Part shown: positions 45,430-56,907 of the stretch, piece after piece | Numbering within the stretch: the first letter of the stretch is position 1 | Layout: each line of letters opens with the position of its first letter | Assembly (NCBI GenBank): GCA_029216955.1 | Contig: JANAVB010012120.1 | Span: forward strand, 20,001-84,000 | Reading direction: 5' to 3' | Origin: Iris pallida | Lineage: Eukaryota; Streptophyta; Magnoliopsida; Asparagales; Iridaceae | DNA length: 64,000 nt | The notes under the pieces: model-generated | What the model was told of the DNA's origin: nothing | What the model saw: only the letters and a program-made list of their open reading frames with translations | Databases searched by the model: none | Program-made: the position numbers and the translations under genes

Positions 45430-48273
45430 TGTGAGACTCGTCTCACAGTATCGGTACTTATATACGGGTACGTATTTTATAGTGTATTTTGTACTCCCTT
45501 GGTTTTTGACATGCTTTAAAAAAATTACAAATTATAAAATTTTCTCCTTGATCGGCATATCGACGGTGCACCGATGTATACCGATGGCATACAGCCCAGA
45601 TAGATTTTTCATATTTTAGATGTTTTCGATTTTAGATATTTTCGTGAATAGTGTTTTCGATATTTTTGTAAATAGTATTTTGGATATTTTGATGAATAGT
45701 ATTTAGATATTTTTTGTGAATAGTGTAGATACATCCTATTATCCATTGTACAATTGATTTTCTTTCAATGGCTAGGATTGACTTAGATTGTGACATGGAT
45801 CACGATCCAACTGTCACAATTAATTCCCTCTTTTATATATGCCCTATCACTTTCTCTCTCCTCTCTTTTCTTTCCTTCTTTATTTTCCTTTTCACTCTCC
45901 TTCCTCTTCCTCAAGCTTAGAAAATCTTGATCTTGAGGCCTAGAGTGTGGTTTTGGAACCCCTCTTGGTGGTAGAGTGGAAGATTAGGATTGGTTACTAA
46001 AACCTAGGCAAGTACATCTTACTTAAAAGTGACATGACCATGCTTTATTTTTGGTTTTTCATAGAAACTAAATTTTATTGCTCTATAATATGCTTCTCTA
46101 AATTGTTAACATCTTTAGTATATAGCACTTTTGGTTTTGATCGGTGGTATTACGTAGATCTGAGTTTCTAGATATGATTTTCGAGTATTTTGATGTATCC
46201 ATCTATCAAATTTCAAAATCAGTAAAATATAATGCTTCCATATTGTAGGAAATTTAATTCTATACAATTTTGACCTTTGAAATCTGAATTTCGATTTAAA
46301 ATAAAGTTTTTATGACCGAAACAAGTTTTGGCAAATTCTGAAATTTCGTTTCTATCTAGAAAAATGGAATTCCGACGGAATACCGATGCATACCGACGGA
46401 ATACCAATTTTTTTTTCCAAAAACATACTGTCTTTTGGCCGAAATACCGTCGGTATACCGATTTTGCTGTTTCAGGCTAATTTAAGCTATTTTTTCCTAT
46501 TTTTGTCCGCTTTTGCTATTTTCTTTGATTGAAATGATGTTTTATCATGCTTTAGTGTTTTAATATAGTTAGAACATGATTGTACACTATATATACATCA
46601 CATGTGTTCAAGTTCACGTATTGTTTTATGTCCAGATTCTTGATAATGGCTCGTAGTAGCGCACTCATGACTTGATTTTCTTATTGATTTCTAGACCAGA
46701 GATATGAGTACATGTTCTTTTTGACATCGTGGATATAGATTGTTAAATGTTTAATCTAATGCATCTTGGCACTGAACAATCGAGCGTGAGTATTGTTCTA
46801 TGTATCACATAAAGTTAGTACGGGGATGTTTGCAAGTGATAACTTGAGAATTACTCGTACATAGCACACGTTATCCTAGAAAATTCTTGAGTGTCCACGA
46901 CTTGAGAATTTGACATAAATATGATAAGGTAATTGACTAGTAAATTCAAGTAGATCATTGTAGGAGGAACTTTGCACTACCAACTTCGAGCTCCAAGGGC
47001 CCCATGAGGCATGGCTCAACCCTGCTAGGCAAGGGCTCCATGACCTACCAAGTTTGAGCATATTGATACACGATCGAGTCACATGTCGTGCCGGGTTGTG
47101 GCATAGTCAGTTATATACTTTATATGTTACTTTCAGTCATATGTCGTGCCGGGTTGCGATGCAGTCAGTTATATATTTTCTTTTACAAGTATATGATATC
47201 GTTGTTCACGTTATAAGTTCAAGACACGTTCATGTCCCAGCAATCTTGTTGGGCAATAGATGTATACTCGTACCCCTGGACATCCGGGTGTCTGCAGTTA
47301 GGTAGTTGCGAAGATCCTCAACTTGCATACTAGTAATTAGGATTGTGATAACCCTAGCTACTTAATGATAGAAAGCCGTAAGCAATGATTGGCCGTGCAC
47401 TTTTGATTGTTTGTTACTTTATATGCTCTTTGTGTCGTTGAGTGGCCAGAGACTAAGTTCTGCTCGGTAAAATATCTGCAACCCCGGTCCTTGTTTGGTT
47501 AAGGTTGTGGCTCTGATTTTTAGTTGTTCCTATAGTTCCTAAGTCCCTTATTGCTCATCATCTTATTCTGTTCCATAGCTATATTGTTCAGTATTTCCAT
47601 TCAGTCATTTATTGTTCACTATTCTTGACCCGTATTTATTTATTTTTGTCATTATGTTGTTGTGTTGTGGTTGAATTTTGTCGTTTACCACGAGCCTTCC
47701 TTGTAGTACTTGTTATTTGGGGTCTGACCCCGCTGGTTTTGTTTGCCCAGATTTACAGCTGGGGCCCGAGGATTCTCCCTACCTTTCTCTGGATGACCCG
47801 CCGCCTGCTTAGATTCGCGGTTGTTCCTCCTCACGAGTGGGTTTCCTTTTTTTACCAGTTGCGGTTCATTTCATTTTGGGTGGTGTTAGCTAGGACATGT
47901 GTTAGACCTAATATTTTGAGACTTTCTCAGACTTTGGTCAACATGATTTATTATATTAGATCTAGAATGATATAGTGATCATATATATTGGTACTTTGCT
48001 AGTGTAGCATTTTGTATTTACTAGCTTCATGATCATGTATGATATAGTATTTTGGGATGCCTTTTTGCTTTCATGTGTGATATACTCTTGATATACTTGT
48101 TGATGAATTGAGATAGGATTTGTTCGACAATAGGAGTCGTCAGTGGCATGCTAGAGTCTTCCCACTTGTCTTTTAGACAGCCGTGATCGTATCTTGGGGT
48201 ACTAGCGTACTCTAATATACGTAGATGGCTTTGTTTCGCCTCCGCTCGAGTATTCTGGTTTTGGGACATGACA
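45430..48273 (+). repeat. 5' LTR of the gag-only gypsy element
   Basis: It starts with the perfect palindrome TGTGAGACTCGTCTCACA and ends GGGACATGACA. A TATA-like CTTTTATATATG is at about 45830-45841, followed by CTCTC-rich sequence. It contains repeated ATACCGA(C/T)GG words in both orientations (45545-45600 and 46370-46470). The short open frame at 47625-47975 has a diverged partner at 52608-52895 and shows no family motif. Confidence 0.93.
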
Positions 48274-48532
48274 GGATTTTTTGGTGGCCCATGCAGGTCT
48301 GTCTTCAGATTTATGGGGGATTCATCTTGTTAGAATCTCAATCCTATATTTGTCTATATTTGATCTCCCTTTGCTTATCGTATTTCTTGCTTTCCTTGAA
48401 CTGTAATCATGCTTGGCATATCTTTGCTCTGATCTTATCCATTATTGATACCTCGTGTCCTTATCCTTTAGAGACACACCGCCTGCTTCTTCTTTCGAGG
48501 GTTCAGTTGCTCTGTCGTCTCAGTCAGCGCGG
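48274..48532 (+). other. Leader between 5' LTR and gag
   Basis: GGATTTTTTGGTGGCC follows the LTR. No standard initiator tRNA-Met site is seen, so the primer site is either of another type or mutated. No coding signal is present until the ATG at 48533. Confidence 0.5.
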
Positions 48533-49834
48533 ATGGAAGATTATGATCAGACCCTGTCTCCGCAGAGTCAAAATCCAGTACCATCTTAGCATCCGTCGGC
48601 AGCTCAGTTTACTAATGTCCAGTCAACTTAGCCAGCTCCGTTAGTCCTTTCAATACAGCCAGCCCAGATAGACCAGCACGTCCTACTCGAGATGACAAGG
48701 GGCATGATGGAGGCATAACAACAGCAATATCAAAATCAGCTTCAGATCCAGCAACAGGTGGTTCAGTTGTACCAGCAGTTGTACCAAGCCCAAGACCATA
48801 CCAACAACACCCTCTGCCAGGGCGTTATAGTAGCCTTGGAGGTGAGTGGTCGTCATGGTCACAACTCAGCATCCGACTTTAGTCGCCTGCGTCTAGCTCA
48901 GTTCTTCTGTACCGAGGATGCAGTATCAGCTGATTCTTGGCTTCAAGACACCAAGGCTATTTTGGAGGCAGCTAGGACTCTAGCAGAGGATAGGGTAGCA
49001 GTGGTGAAGCTGTAGTTGTCAGACATTGCCCGCGACTGGTGGGTAGCATAGGAAATGGGTCTTTCTAGGCCTATTAGTTGGGAGACATTTCGGGAGCGCT
49101 TCCAGGAGTTCTTCCACACCTCAGCTAAGTTCCAGCTTCAGCAATAGTTCATCAACCTTCATCAGCAGACGAGGACCGTGGATCAGTATGCGGCAGAGTT
49201 CAGTAGGCTTAGTCGGTTTGTATCTCACATGGTAGCTTCTGATGGTGATAGAGCTCGGAGGTTCGAGCAGGGCTTGCAGTTAGAGCTTCAGCAGCTCATG
49301 GTGGGCCATTTTTATGACACCTTCGATACAGTACTGAGAGCAGCCAGAACCTTAGCGATGACTAGCCAGAGGATAGCAGAAAGGACCGGAGGTCAGAAGA
49401 GATCACACTCGGCTATGAGGGGCATCACCATTCAGTCCTCAGCTCCCGTCCCCGCAACCAGAGCTCCAGATCATCGATCTCCTCGTCAGACATTATCATC
49501 AGCCCCGACTGTGGCATCAGTACAGCAGTTCAGCCAGTCAGGTCAGCCAGGATATGATTATTGTGGAAAGCCAGGGCACACCAAAGCTCAGTGCATGAGG
49601 GCCAATCATCAGTGTCTCAGGTGTGGTGCGTCTGACCATATGATTGTGTCCTGCCCACTCTTATATCCAGAGGGTTCATTAGTTATTCCAGTGCCATTGG
49701 CGATTGAGAGGGGACCAACAGGGTCAGCTCGATCATATTTTTCAGTGTTCGCTTCTGACGCAGTCTCAGCAGTTTCAGCGCCAGCATCCAGCACAGTATG
49801 CCCAAGCCAGCAGGCTGGACCGAGCCAGCAGTAG
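48533..49834 (+). pseudogene. gag: Gypsy gag with six or more nonsense changes
   Basis: A single frame from the ATG at 48533 to 49834, interrupted at 48587, 48629, 48716, 49013, 49049 and 49145. Each is TAG or TAA in a Gln-rich context, so single C-to-T changes of CAG/CAA explain them all. The gag domain is clear: LRLAQFFCTEDAVSADSWL, DWWVA, ISWETFRERFQEFF, VDQYAAEFSRLSRFVSHM. Two zinc knuckles follow: YDYCGKPGHTKAQC has Tyr in place of the first Cys, and CLRCGASDHMIVSC is intact. The N-terminal part is Gln-rich. No frame has shifted, so the decay is by base change rather than indel. Confidence 0.88.
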
Positions 49835-50440
49835 ACTACATGAGTACCCCTGAAGCGTAGGCAGGCTTTTAACATGAGCTTACAGGAGCTATTGGCCGAG
49901 GGCGGTCAGATTGTTGGTGAGATTTCGAACATTTCCTTCAGTTTATCTTACTCTTGGGTCTTGTTGACGATCTTGTATTCCATCTATATTCGGAGTACAG
50001 TAGTCGCCTCGACATATTCGGCGAGTGAAGACGAGTTTTTTGTACCACTCTTCTGCCTTCGTATCTCGTGATACGTGATATCTATCTTGTATCTCGACTA
50101 CATAGGTGCGTCCTAGATTAGAGTCATGTCTTTGACTGAGTCGTTGGTACTGACTTACTTCGAGACTTGACCCTTTCCACTTTGTAAGTCAGCATAGGCA
50201 AGCGAAGACGAATCCCTGCTCAACTGACTTAGGGGTATATTATTCCATATGCCTCCTAGTTCTCTTCTTTTCTTGTATTATATATGTACGTATTTATTAT
50301 TTTCTGTATTTATTTAAATTTTGTATCTCAAATATCACTTGTACACGGGATGTTTTCTTTCGATGAGTTATGATTTTGACCTTATTTTAGAATGCGTGTT
50401 TACTCATCTAGCTTTAGAAAATTCTGAGGACGGAATTTTT
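49835..50440 (+). other. Post-gag remnant, pol deleted
   Basis: No protease or RT motif on either strand. At 50020-50180 there is a diverged, non-coding stretch that may be the far end of the original internal region. The deletion junction cannot be placed exactly. Confidence 0.5.
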
Positions 50441-50456
50441 CTAAGGATGGGAGAGT
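50441..50456 (+). promoter_or_regulatory. Polypurine tract of the gag-only gypsy element
   Basis: CTAAGGATGGGAGAGT lies directly before the 3' LTR start at 50457. The upstream ACGGAATTTTT resembles the GAGGACGAAATTT motif found at this place in chromoviruses. Confidence 0.8.
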
Positions 50457-53280
50457 TGTGAGACTCGTCTCACAGTATCGGTATTTATATACGGGTATAT
50501 ATTTTGTAGTGTATTTCGTACTTTCTTGGAATTTAAAATTCTTTAAAAAAATTTGCAAAGTATAAAATTTTCTCCTTGATCGGCATACCGAGGTGTACCG
50601 ATGTATACCGATGGCAAACCGCCCGGACGAATTTTCCATATTTTAGATGTCTTCGATTTAGATATTTTCGTGAGTAGTGTTTTCGATATTTTCGTAAATA
50701 GTGTTTTGGATATTTTGATGAATAGTATTTAGATATTTTTCGTGAATAGTATAGATACATCCTATTATCCATTGCATAATTGGTTTTCTTTCAATGGCTA
50801 GGATTGACTTAGATTGTGACATAGATCACGATCCAACGGTCACGATTAATTTCCCCTTCTATATATACCCTCACACTTTCTCTCTCCTCTCTCTTTTCTT
50901 TCCTTCTTCATTTTGCTTTTCACTCTCCTTCCTCTTCCTCAAGCTTAGGAAAGTTTCTTCTTGAGGCCTAGAGTGTGGTTTCGGAACCCCTCTTGGTGGT
51001 GGAGTGGAAGATTAGGCTTGGTTGCTAAAACCTAGGCAAATACATCTTGCTCAAAAGTGACATGACCATGCTTTATTTTTAGTTTTTCATAGAAACTAAA
51101 GTTTTATTGCTCTATAATAGGCTTCTCTAAATTTTTAACATCTTTAGTATATAGCACTTTTGGTTTTGATCGGTGGTATTGCGTAAATCTGAGTTTCTAG
51201 ATATGATTTTCAAGTATTTTGATGTATTCATCTATCAAATTTCAAAATCAGTAAAATCTAATGCTTCCATGTTGTAGAAAATTCAATTCTATGCAATTTT
51301 GACTTTTAAAAATATGAATTTCGATTGAAAATGAAGTTTTTATGACCGAAATAAGTTTTGGCAAATTCTGGAATTTCGTTGTTGTCTAGAAAAACGGAAT
51401 TCCGACGGAATACCGATGCATACCGAAGGAATACCGATTTTATGTCCAGAAACTTACGGTCTTTTGGCCGAAATATCGTCGGTATACTGCAGTATACCGT
51501 CGGTAAACCGATTTTGGCTATTTTAGACTGATTTGCGCTGTTTTGCCCTTTTTGTCCGCTTTTGCTATTTTCTTCAATTGAAATGATGTCTTATCATGCT
51601 TTAGTGTTTTAGTATAGTTAGAACATGATTGTACACTATATTCACATGACATGTGTTTAAGTTCATGTATTGTTTTATGTCCAGATTCTTGATAGTGGCT
51701 CATAGTAGCGCACTCATGACTTGATTTTCTTATTGATTTCTAGACCAGAGATATGAGTACATGTTCTTTCTTGACACCGTGGATATAGCTTGTTAAATGT
51801 TTAATATATGCATCTTGGCACTGGACAATCGAGTGTGAGTATTGTTCCACGTATCACGTGATGTTAGTACGGGGATGTTCACAAGTGATAACTTGAGAAT
51901 TACTCGTACATAGCACACGTCATCTTAGGAAATTCTTGAGTGTCCACGACTTGAGAATTTGACATGAATATGATAAGGTAATCGACTAGTAAATTCAAGT
52001 AGATCATTGTAGGAGGAACTTTGCACTACCAACCTCGAGCTCCAAGGGCCCCATGAGGCGTGGCTCTACCCTGCTAGGCAAGGGCTCCATGACCTACCAA
52101 GTTTGTGCGTATTGATACACGATCGAGTCACATGTCGTGTCGGGTTGCGGCATAGTCAGTTATATACTTTATATGTTACTTTCAGTCAATGGTTGTTCAT
52201 GTTATAAGTTCAAGACACTTTTATCTACCAGCAGTCTTGTTGGGCAGTAGATGTATACTCGTACCCCTAGACATCCGGATATCTATAGTCAGGTAGTTAC
52301 GGAGATCCTCAACTTGCATACTAGTAATTAAGATTATGATAACCCTAGCTAGTTAATGATAGAAAGTCGTGGGCAAGGAATGGCCGTGCACTTTTGATTG
52401 TTTGTTACTTTATATGCTCTTTGTTTCGTTCAGAGGCCAGAGACTAAGTTCTGCTCGCGAAAATATCTGCAACCCTGGTCCTTGTTTGGTTTAAGGGTTG
52501 TGGCTCCGATTTTTAGTAGTTCCTAAGTCCCTTGTTGCTCATCGGCTTATTCTGTTCCATAGCTATATTGTTTAGTATTTCCATTCAGTCATTTATATTC
52601 TCGAGATATGTGCATTGGTACCGCACTAGTCTCGACCCGTATTTATTTATTTTTGTCATTATATTGTTGTGTTGTGGTTGGATTTTGTCATTCACCTCAA
52701 GTCTTCCTTGTGGTACTTGTTATTTGGGGTCTGACCCTACTGGTTTTGTTTGGCCAGATTTACCGCTGGAGCCTGAGGATTCTTTCTACCTTTCTCTGGA
52801 TGACCTGTCGCCTGCTTAGATCTGCGGTTGTTCCTCCTCGCGAGTGGGTTTCCTTTTTTACCACTTGCGTTTCATTTCATTTTGGGTGGTGTTAGCTAGG
52901 GCATGTGTTATCCCTAATATTTTGAGACTTTCTCAGACTTCGGTCAACATGATGTATTATATTAGATCTAGACTGATATAGTGATCATGTATATTGGTAC
53001 TTTGCTAGTGTAGCATTTTGTATTCACTAGCTTCATGATCATGTATGATATAGTATTTTGGTACGCCTCTTTACTTTCATGTGTGATATACTCTTGATAT
53101 ACTTGTTGATGGATTGAGATAGGATTTGTTCGACTATAGGAGTCGTCAGTGGCATGCCAGAGTCTTACCACTTGTCTTCTAGATAGCCGTGATCGTATCT
53201 TGGGGTACTGGCGTACTCTGATATACGTAGCTGGCTTTGTTTGCCACCGTTCTCCAGTATTCTAGTTCTAGGGCATGACA
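50457..53280 (+). repeat. 3' LTR of the gag-only gypsy element
   Basis: 2824 bp, collinear with 45430-48273, same terminal palindrome TGTGAGACTCGTCTCACA and end GGGCATGACA. The two copies differ by many substitutions and short indels, for example loss of about 60 bp near 52190, so insertion is old. Confidence 0.93.
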
Positions 53281-53753
53281 GTAGGGAACACTCAAATCCA
53301 TATATAGAGATATGTGGGATATTATTCGTGTTTGGCCCTGAAGACTAGAAAAATAGTCCCACATTGCCTAGGCCAAATGACTTGTATCTCTATATATAAG
53401 CTTTGGTTGTGTTTAGAGATGTACATGTGGTGTGGAGGGGAACAAGGGTGCCATGTGGGGGTGTTTTTCTAGTGGAAAGAAGGCTAACTCAAACAAGAAG
53501 CATTAATGCCTTTTGTCATGCTCTTGGAATTTATTCCTTTGGAGCTAAGTCCCGTAGGGGCTTAGCGATTCGGACTCGGACTCGGACTCCGGCTCATGGG
53601 CTCATGAGGTGTAATGTGGCATTTTGTTGGCGCACTTAACACTTAGCACGTAGCATATTGTGCTCTTTAGTTGCGCTCATTGCGCGAGTCTGTGCGCTGC
53701 GATCGTGCACCCGTTCGCGCGACCGATCGTACGACCATTCGTACTGTCGTTCG
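53281..53753 (+). repeat. LTR-like sequence interrupted by the Tekay element, left part
   Basis: It holds GTCCCACATTGCCTAGGCCA and a plus-sense TATA-like CTATATATAAGC (53390-53401), followed by leader-like sequence. It ends in GC-rich, self-complementary words (ATCGTACGACC, GCGCGACCGATCG). The same type of sequence resumes at 61768 (GATCGTACTG, TTCGTACGACC). It resembles copia LTRs, but neither end is defined. Confidence 0.45.
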
Positions 53754-55343
53754 TGTCACGCCCCGATTCCGTAGAATCGATAGTCGTCCCCCGGGCGTGA
53801 TGCCGTGCGAACCTAAGTTGCGATCGCACAAGGCGTAGTCATAAGGTCATCCGAAACACAACATCAAGTTAGAGTATGCAAAGAAATTGATTGACACATT
53901 TGAAATAGAAGTAGTCTTTTTTATTGATAATAAAACTTTATTTACATTGACTTCATTACATTCATTGCCGCGCGGGCTATAATATGACTCGACTTACAAA
54001 ACGAACGCCGATGAGATAGTCGTTCCATACATTACATCCCTTTTTACAAGCAAAACATAACACTTTCCACCTGCTATCGAGGGGAGTCGAGTCGTCATCT
54101 TCTTTTCGACTGAGTGCGGGGTCTTCTTCAAAAGGAATCCAGAAACAAGCCTTCACAAGCGGACGAGGCTTCAAAAGTGTCCAGGTCGCCTTAAGATTTT
54201 TAAGCGGCACGCCCTTCGTAGTTTGGGATACCTGCGTGGAGAGCGAGGATCAGTACATTACACTTTGTACTGGTGCGTGGCTATTTAAGTTCCAAGCTCT
54301 AATTTGGTTGAAGAGTTTATATGACTTACTGTATGAATTTTTCTAACCGTCCTAATGGATTTCAACAAGCATATGTCTAGCATAATGAAATTTATGTTGA
54401 ACTTACCTGCGGTGGACCGCGCCGCGCCTTCTGAAACTTACCATGTTCTTCCCTGTCAATTGTTATCATTTCATACCAAGTACAATATTACGTGTGATTG
54501 GTCACTGGCATCACAAGCCATCCTGGACGTATAGCTTTGTTAATCGGGGTCCTTTCAACGCAAGAAGCTAGCTCCGTTGCAAGTCTCCGCTTAACCTATG
54601 CTGAAATCTTATGCACGACTATACCCTTGTTTCCTCCTAGGCCAAAACGGTCCTGTGGCCTCAGGTTGCCGCTCGAGGAAACTATCGCCTTGTCGACAAG
54701 TTGTCCATAACCGTGCGAAGACATATTTTTCTTTTTAGTTATTAAGACATAGCCTACATTCTCTTTGAAAACTCAATCCTTTTCCCGTGTTTGTGCCCTT
54801 GCATTTATCCTTTCATTCGCAACAACATTATCGATTTACCTAGAAAAGGGGCCGAGAGGAGAAGGGTCAGCCACTCACCTTGAGTTTACTTCGGCGAGAG
54901 AACTTGTTGGTCGCGCTAGACGTCGCCTACGCGATTACCTGAAATCGCACAAGCAACCGATTAGAATACTGCATTATTCAAGGATGTTCGATAGGAAATG
55001 CGAGTTCGAAATGCAAGCCATGAAAACCATCGAAAACATTCACGAAAACGCATTCAGAAAACAAAGCCAAAACCAACGCAAGCGGCGTGAAAAGCAGAGT
55101 AACGAGAGGTCTCTCCCGACTCAACCACAGAGTCAATCCTCGAGGTACAACCCGCTGAATATGGGACTTGGTTCCGAAGAAGACATTCCATAACGAGGAA
55201 TGGATCTTATTTCAACCGTTTCCGTTCGATCGACTCGGTCGATCCCGATCTATCGGTCCCGACCGAATCGATAGTGACAGTGTTCCTTTCTTGCGCACCC
55301 CGTGGACAGAGTACGGGGCACGATTTAGGGACGGGGCACTACA
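53754..55343 (-). repeat. 3' LTR of the Tekay element
   Basis: Plus-strand ends TGTCACGCCCCGATTCCG ... GGGGCACTACA. It is the partner of 60190-61762. It contains an open frame of 142 codons on the plus strand (54765-55193) and one of 77 codons on the minus strand (53977-54210), both shared with the other LTR. Confidence 0.95.
54765..55193 (+). CDS. 142-codon ORF in the Tekay 3' LTR, antisense to the element
   Basis: It starts MKTQSFSRVCALAFILSFAT, a hydrophobic N-terminus that would score as a signal peptide or membrane anchor. The remainder is very basic and Gln/Asn-rich (KQSQNQRKRREKQSN) and ends GLGSEEDIP. The frame is intact in both LTRs. LTRs are identical at insertion, so this alone does not prove selection; between the copies many changes alter the protein. 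No family is recognised, and chance openness is quite possible. Confidence 0.3.
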   Translation: MKTQSFSRVCALAFILSFATTLSIYLEKGPRGEGSATHLEFTSARELVGRARRRLRDYLKSHKQPIRILHYSRMFDRKCEFEMQAMKTIENIHENAFRKQSQNQRKRREKQSNERSLPTQPQSQSSRYNPLNMGLGSEEDIP

Positions 55344-55398
55344 CCATAACCAACTAAGAAAAAATTTCGTCCTCGAAACTTAAGAATAGAACCTACCT

Positions 55399-55632
55399 CT
55401 ACGAGAACAATGAAGGGAACTTCTCCTTCATTTCTGACTCAAGCTCCCACGTCGACTCCTCGACCGAATGGTTTCTCCAGAGGACGCGAACGAGAGGAAT
55501 AACACGGTTGTGGAGAAGTTTATCCTTGTGCTCCAAGATTTGCACCGGCTCTTCGACATATGACAAGTCCGCCTTCAGGTCCAGCTTACCCAAATCCACC
55601 ACATGGCTCGGATCATACACGTACTTCTGCAA
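55399..55632 (-). pseudogene. pol: Chromodomain-like C-terminus of Tekay integrase
   Basis: A 77-codon segment in the same frame as integrase, after a TAA at 55633-55635. It begins LQKYVYDPSHV by extension, then DLSYVEEPVQILEHKDKLLH and IPLVRVLWRNHSVEESTWEL, the chromodomain signature of Tekay/Del chromoviruses. It ends MKEKFPSLFS*. Read without the stop it completes the expected protein end. Confidence 0.85.
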
Positions 55633-56907
55633 TTATGATACGTGGAAGACGTCATGTACCTCTGACAACGTGGGCGACAAGGCAATTTGGTTAGCTACCG
55701 GGGCGACTCGCTTCAATATTTCGAAAGGGCCAACAAATCTTGGGCTCAATTTTCCCTTCGCATCGAACCTGGAAACTCCCCGCATGGGCATGACTTTCAA
55801 GAATACATGGTCGCCTTTCGAGAACTCGAGGGGGCGTCGGTGCGTGTCAGCATAGCTCTTCTGCCGGCTTTGTGCTATCTTCAATCTCTCTCGTATTAAC
55901 TTGACCTTCTGCACGGCTTGCTCCACCAGCTCTGGACCAAGTATCTGCCGTTCCCTGACTTCATCCCAGCAAATGGGCGATCTGCACTTCCGGCCGTACA
56001 AAGCTTCATACGGCACCATTTGGATGCTGGTCTGATAGCTGTTGTTGTATGCAAACTCGGCCAGCGGTAGATGGACTTCCCAACTTGACTTCAAGTCGAT
56101 CGCAAAGAGTCGTAACATGTCTTCGAGAATTTGGTTCACCCGCTCTGTTTGGCCGTCAGTCTGAGGATGATATGCTGAGCTGAACTTCAACTTGGTCCCC
56201 AATGCTGAATGTAGACTACTCCAGAAGCGCGCTACGAATCGTCCATCCCGATCAGAGACGATAGATACTGGGACCCCGTGCAGCCGAACTATTTTATCAA
56301 GGTATATCTGAGCAAGGCGGTCGACGCTCCAAGTAACTTTGATGGCGATAAAGTGTGCTGACTTGGTTAGTCGATCGACGATGACCCAGACGGCATCGTT
56401 TCCCCGCGACGTCCTTGGCAAGCCAACAACGAAGTCCATAGTGATGTGATCCCATTTCCACTCTGGAATGGCGAGGTTCTGCATCTCCCCGCCCGATTGC
56501 TGGTGCTCGGCTTTGACTTGCTTACAGGCCATACATTTTGACACAAAGAGCGCTACGTCCCTCTTCATGCCGTGCCACCAAAAGACAATGCGGAGGTCCT
56601 TATACATCTTGGTGCTGCCAGGATGCAAGGAATTTTTTGCATAGTGCGCCTCCGTCATTATCTCCTTTCTAAGTTCTGCGTCGTCCGGTAGCATAGCCGT
56701 CCCTTCACGCGCAACACTCTCGACTCGTCCTCTGCAAAGTCGGACGCTTTTTCTATCGATATCAGCTTCCGCATCTTCTCCAGGTATGGGTCGTCCTTCT
56801 GTGCAGACTTGATCCTCTCCAGTAGGCTTGGTTCCACCCGCAGTTGCGCCAGTTTTACGTCTCTGAAATGACCTCGGAGTTCGATGCCCATTCCTTCCAA
56901 GTCGCAC
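55633..56907 (-). CDS. pol: Tekay integrase segment
   Basis: A 424-codon open stretch; real integrase begins near residue 70 ([16 protein letters not shown]), because a frameshift at about 56685-56695 separates it from the RT frame. The zinc domain has H88, H95, C125 and C128. The catalytic triad is D158 (TMDFVVGLP), D219 (VSDRDGRF) and E255 ([11 protein letters not shown]), with the standard 35-residue gap. GPF (RFVGPFEIL) is at 393-395. Residues 1-69 are out-of-frame read-through of the RT end. The enzyme inserts cDNA into chromatin. Confidence 0.9.
   Translation of the reverse strand: MRLGRNGHRTPRSFQRRKTGATAGGTKPTGEDQVCTEGRPIPGEDAEADIDRKSVRLCRGRVESVAREGTAMLPDDAELRKEIMTEAHYAKNSLHPGSTKMYKDLRIVFWWHGMKRDVALFVSKCMACKQVKAEHQQSGGEMQNLAIPEWKWDHITMDFVVGLPRTSRGNDAVWVIVDRLTKSAHFIAIKVTWSVDRLAQIYLDKIVRLHGVPVSIVSDRDGRFVARFWSSLHSALGTKLKFSSAYHPQTDGQTERVNQILEDMLRLFAIDLKSSWEVHLPLAEFAYNNSYQTSIQMVPYEALYGRKCRSPICWDEVRERQILGPELVEQAVQKVKLIRERLKIAQSRQKSYADTHRRPLEFSKGDHVFLKVMPMRGVSRFDAKGKLSPRFVGPFEILKRVAPVANQIALSPTLSEVHDVFHVS

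Larger units (their letters stand above)
45430..53280 (+). mobile_element. Gypsy LTR retrotransposon with gag but no pol
   Basis: Two long LTRs (2844 and 2824 bp) enclose only 2.18 kb holding a leader, a stop-riddled gag and a polypurine tract. Protease, RT, RNase H and integrase are missing. The gag type and the ACGGAATTTTTCTAAGGATGG sequence before the 3' LTR indicate a chromovirus-like gypsy lineage. Flanking 5-mers ATGGG and GTAGG do not match well, so the target duplication is decayed or the edges are off by a base. It must have relied on enzymes from a relative if it moved in this form. Confidence 0.85.

Noticed and set aside
48274..48300. Primer-binding site of the gag-only gypsy element
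   Set aside because: No sequence here matches a tRNA 3' end that I can name; reported only as a leader.
53403..53639. 78-codon plus-strand frame after a TATA-like site
   Set aside because: Lies in the leader part of an LTR-like sequence; composition and lack of motif give no support.
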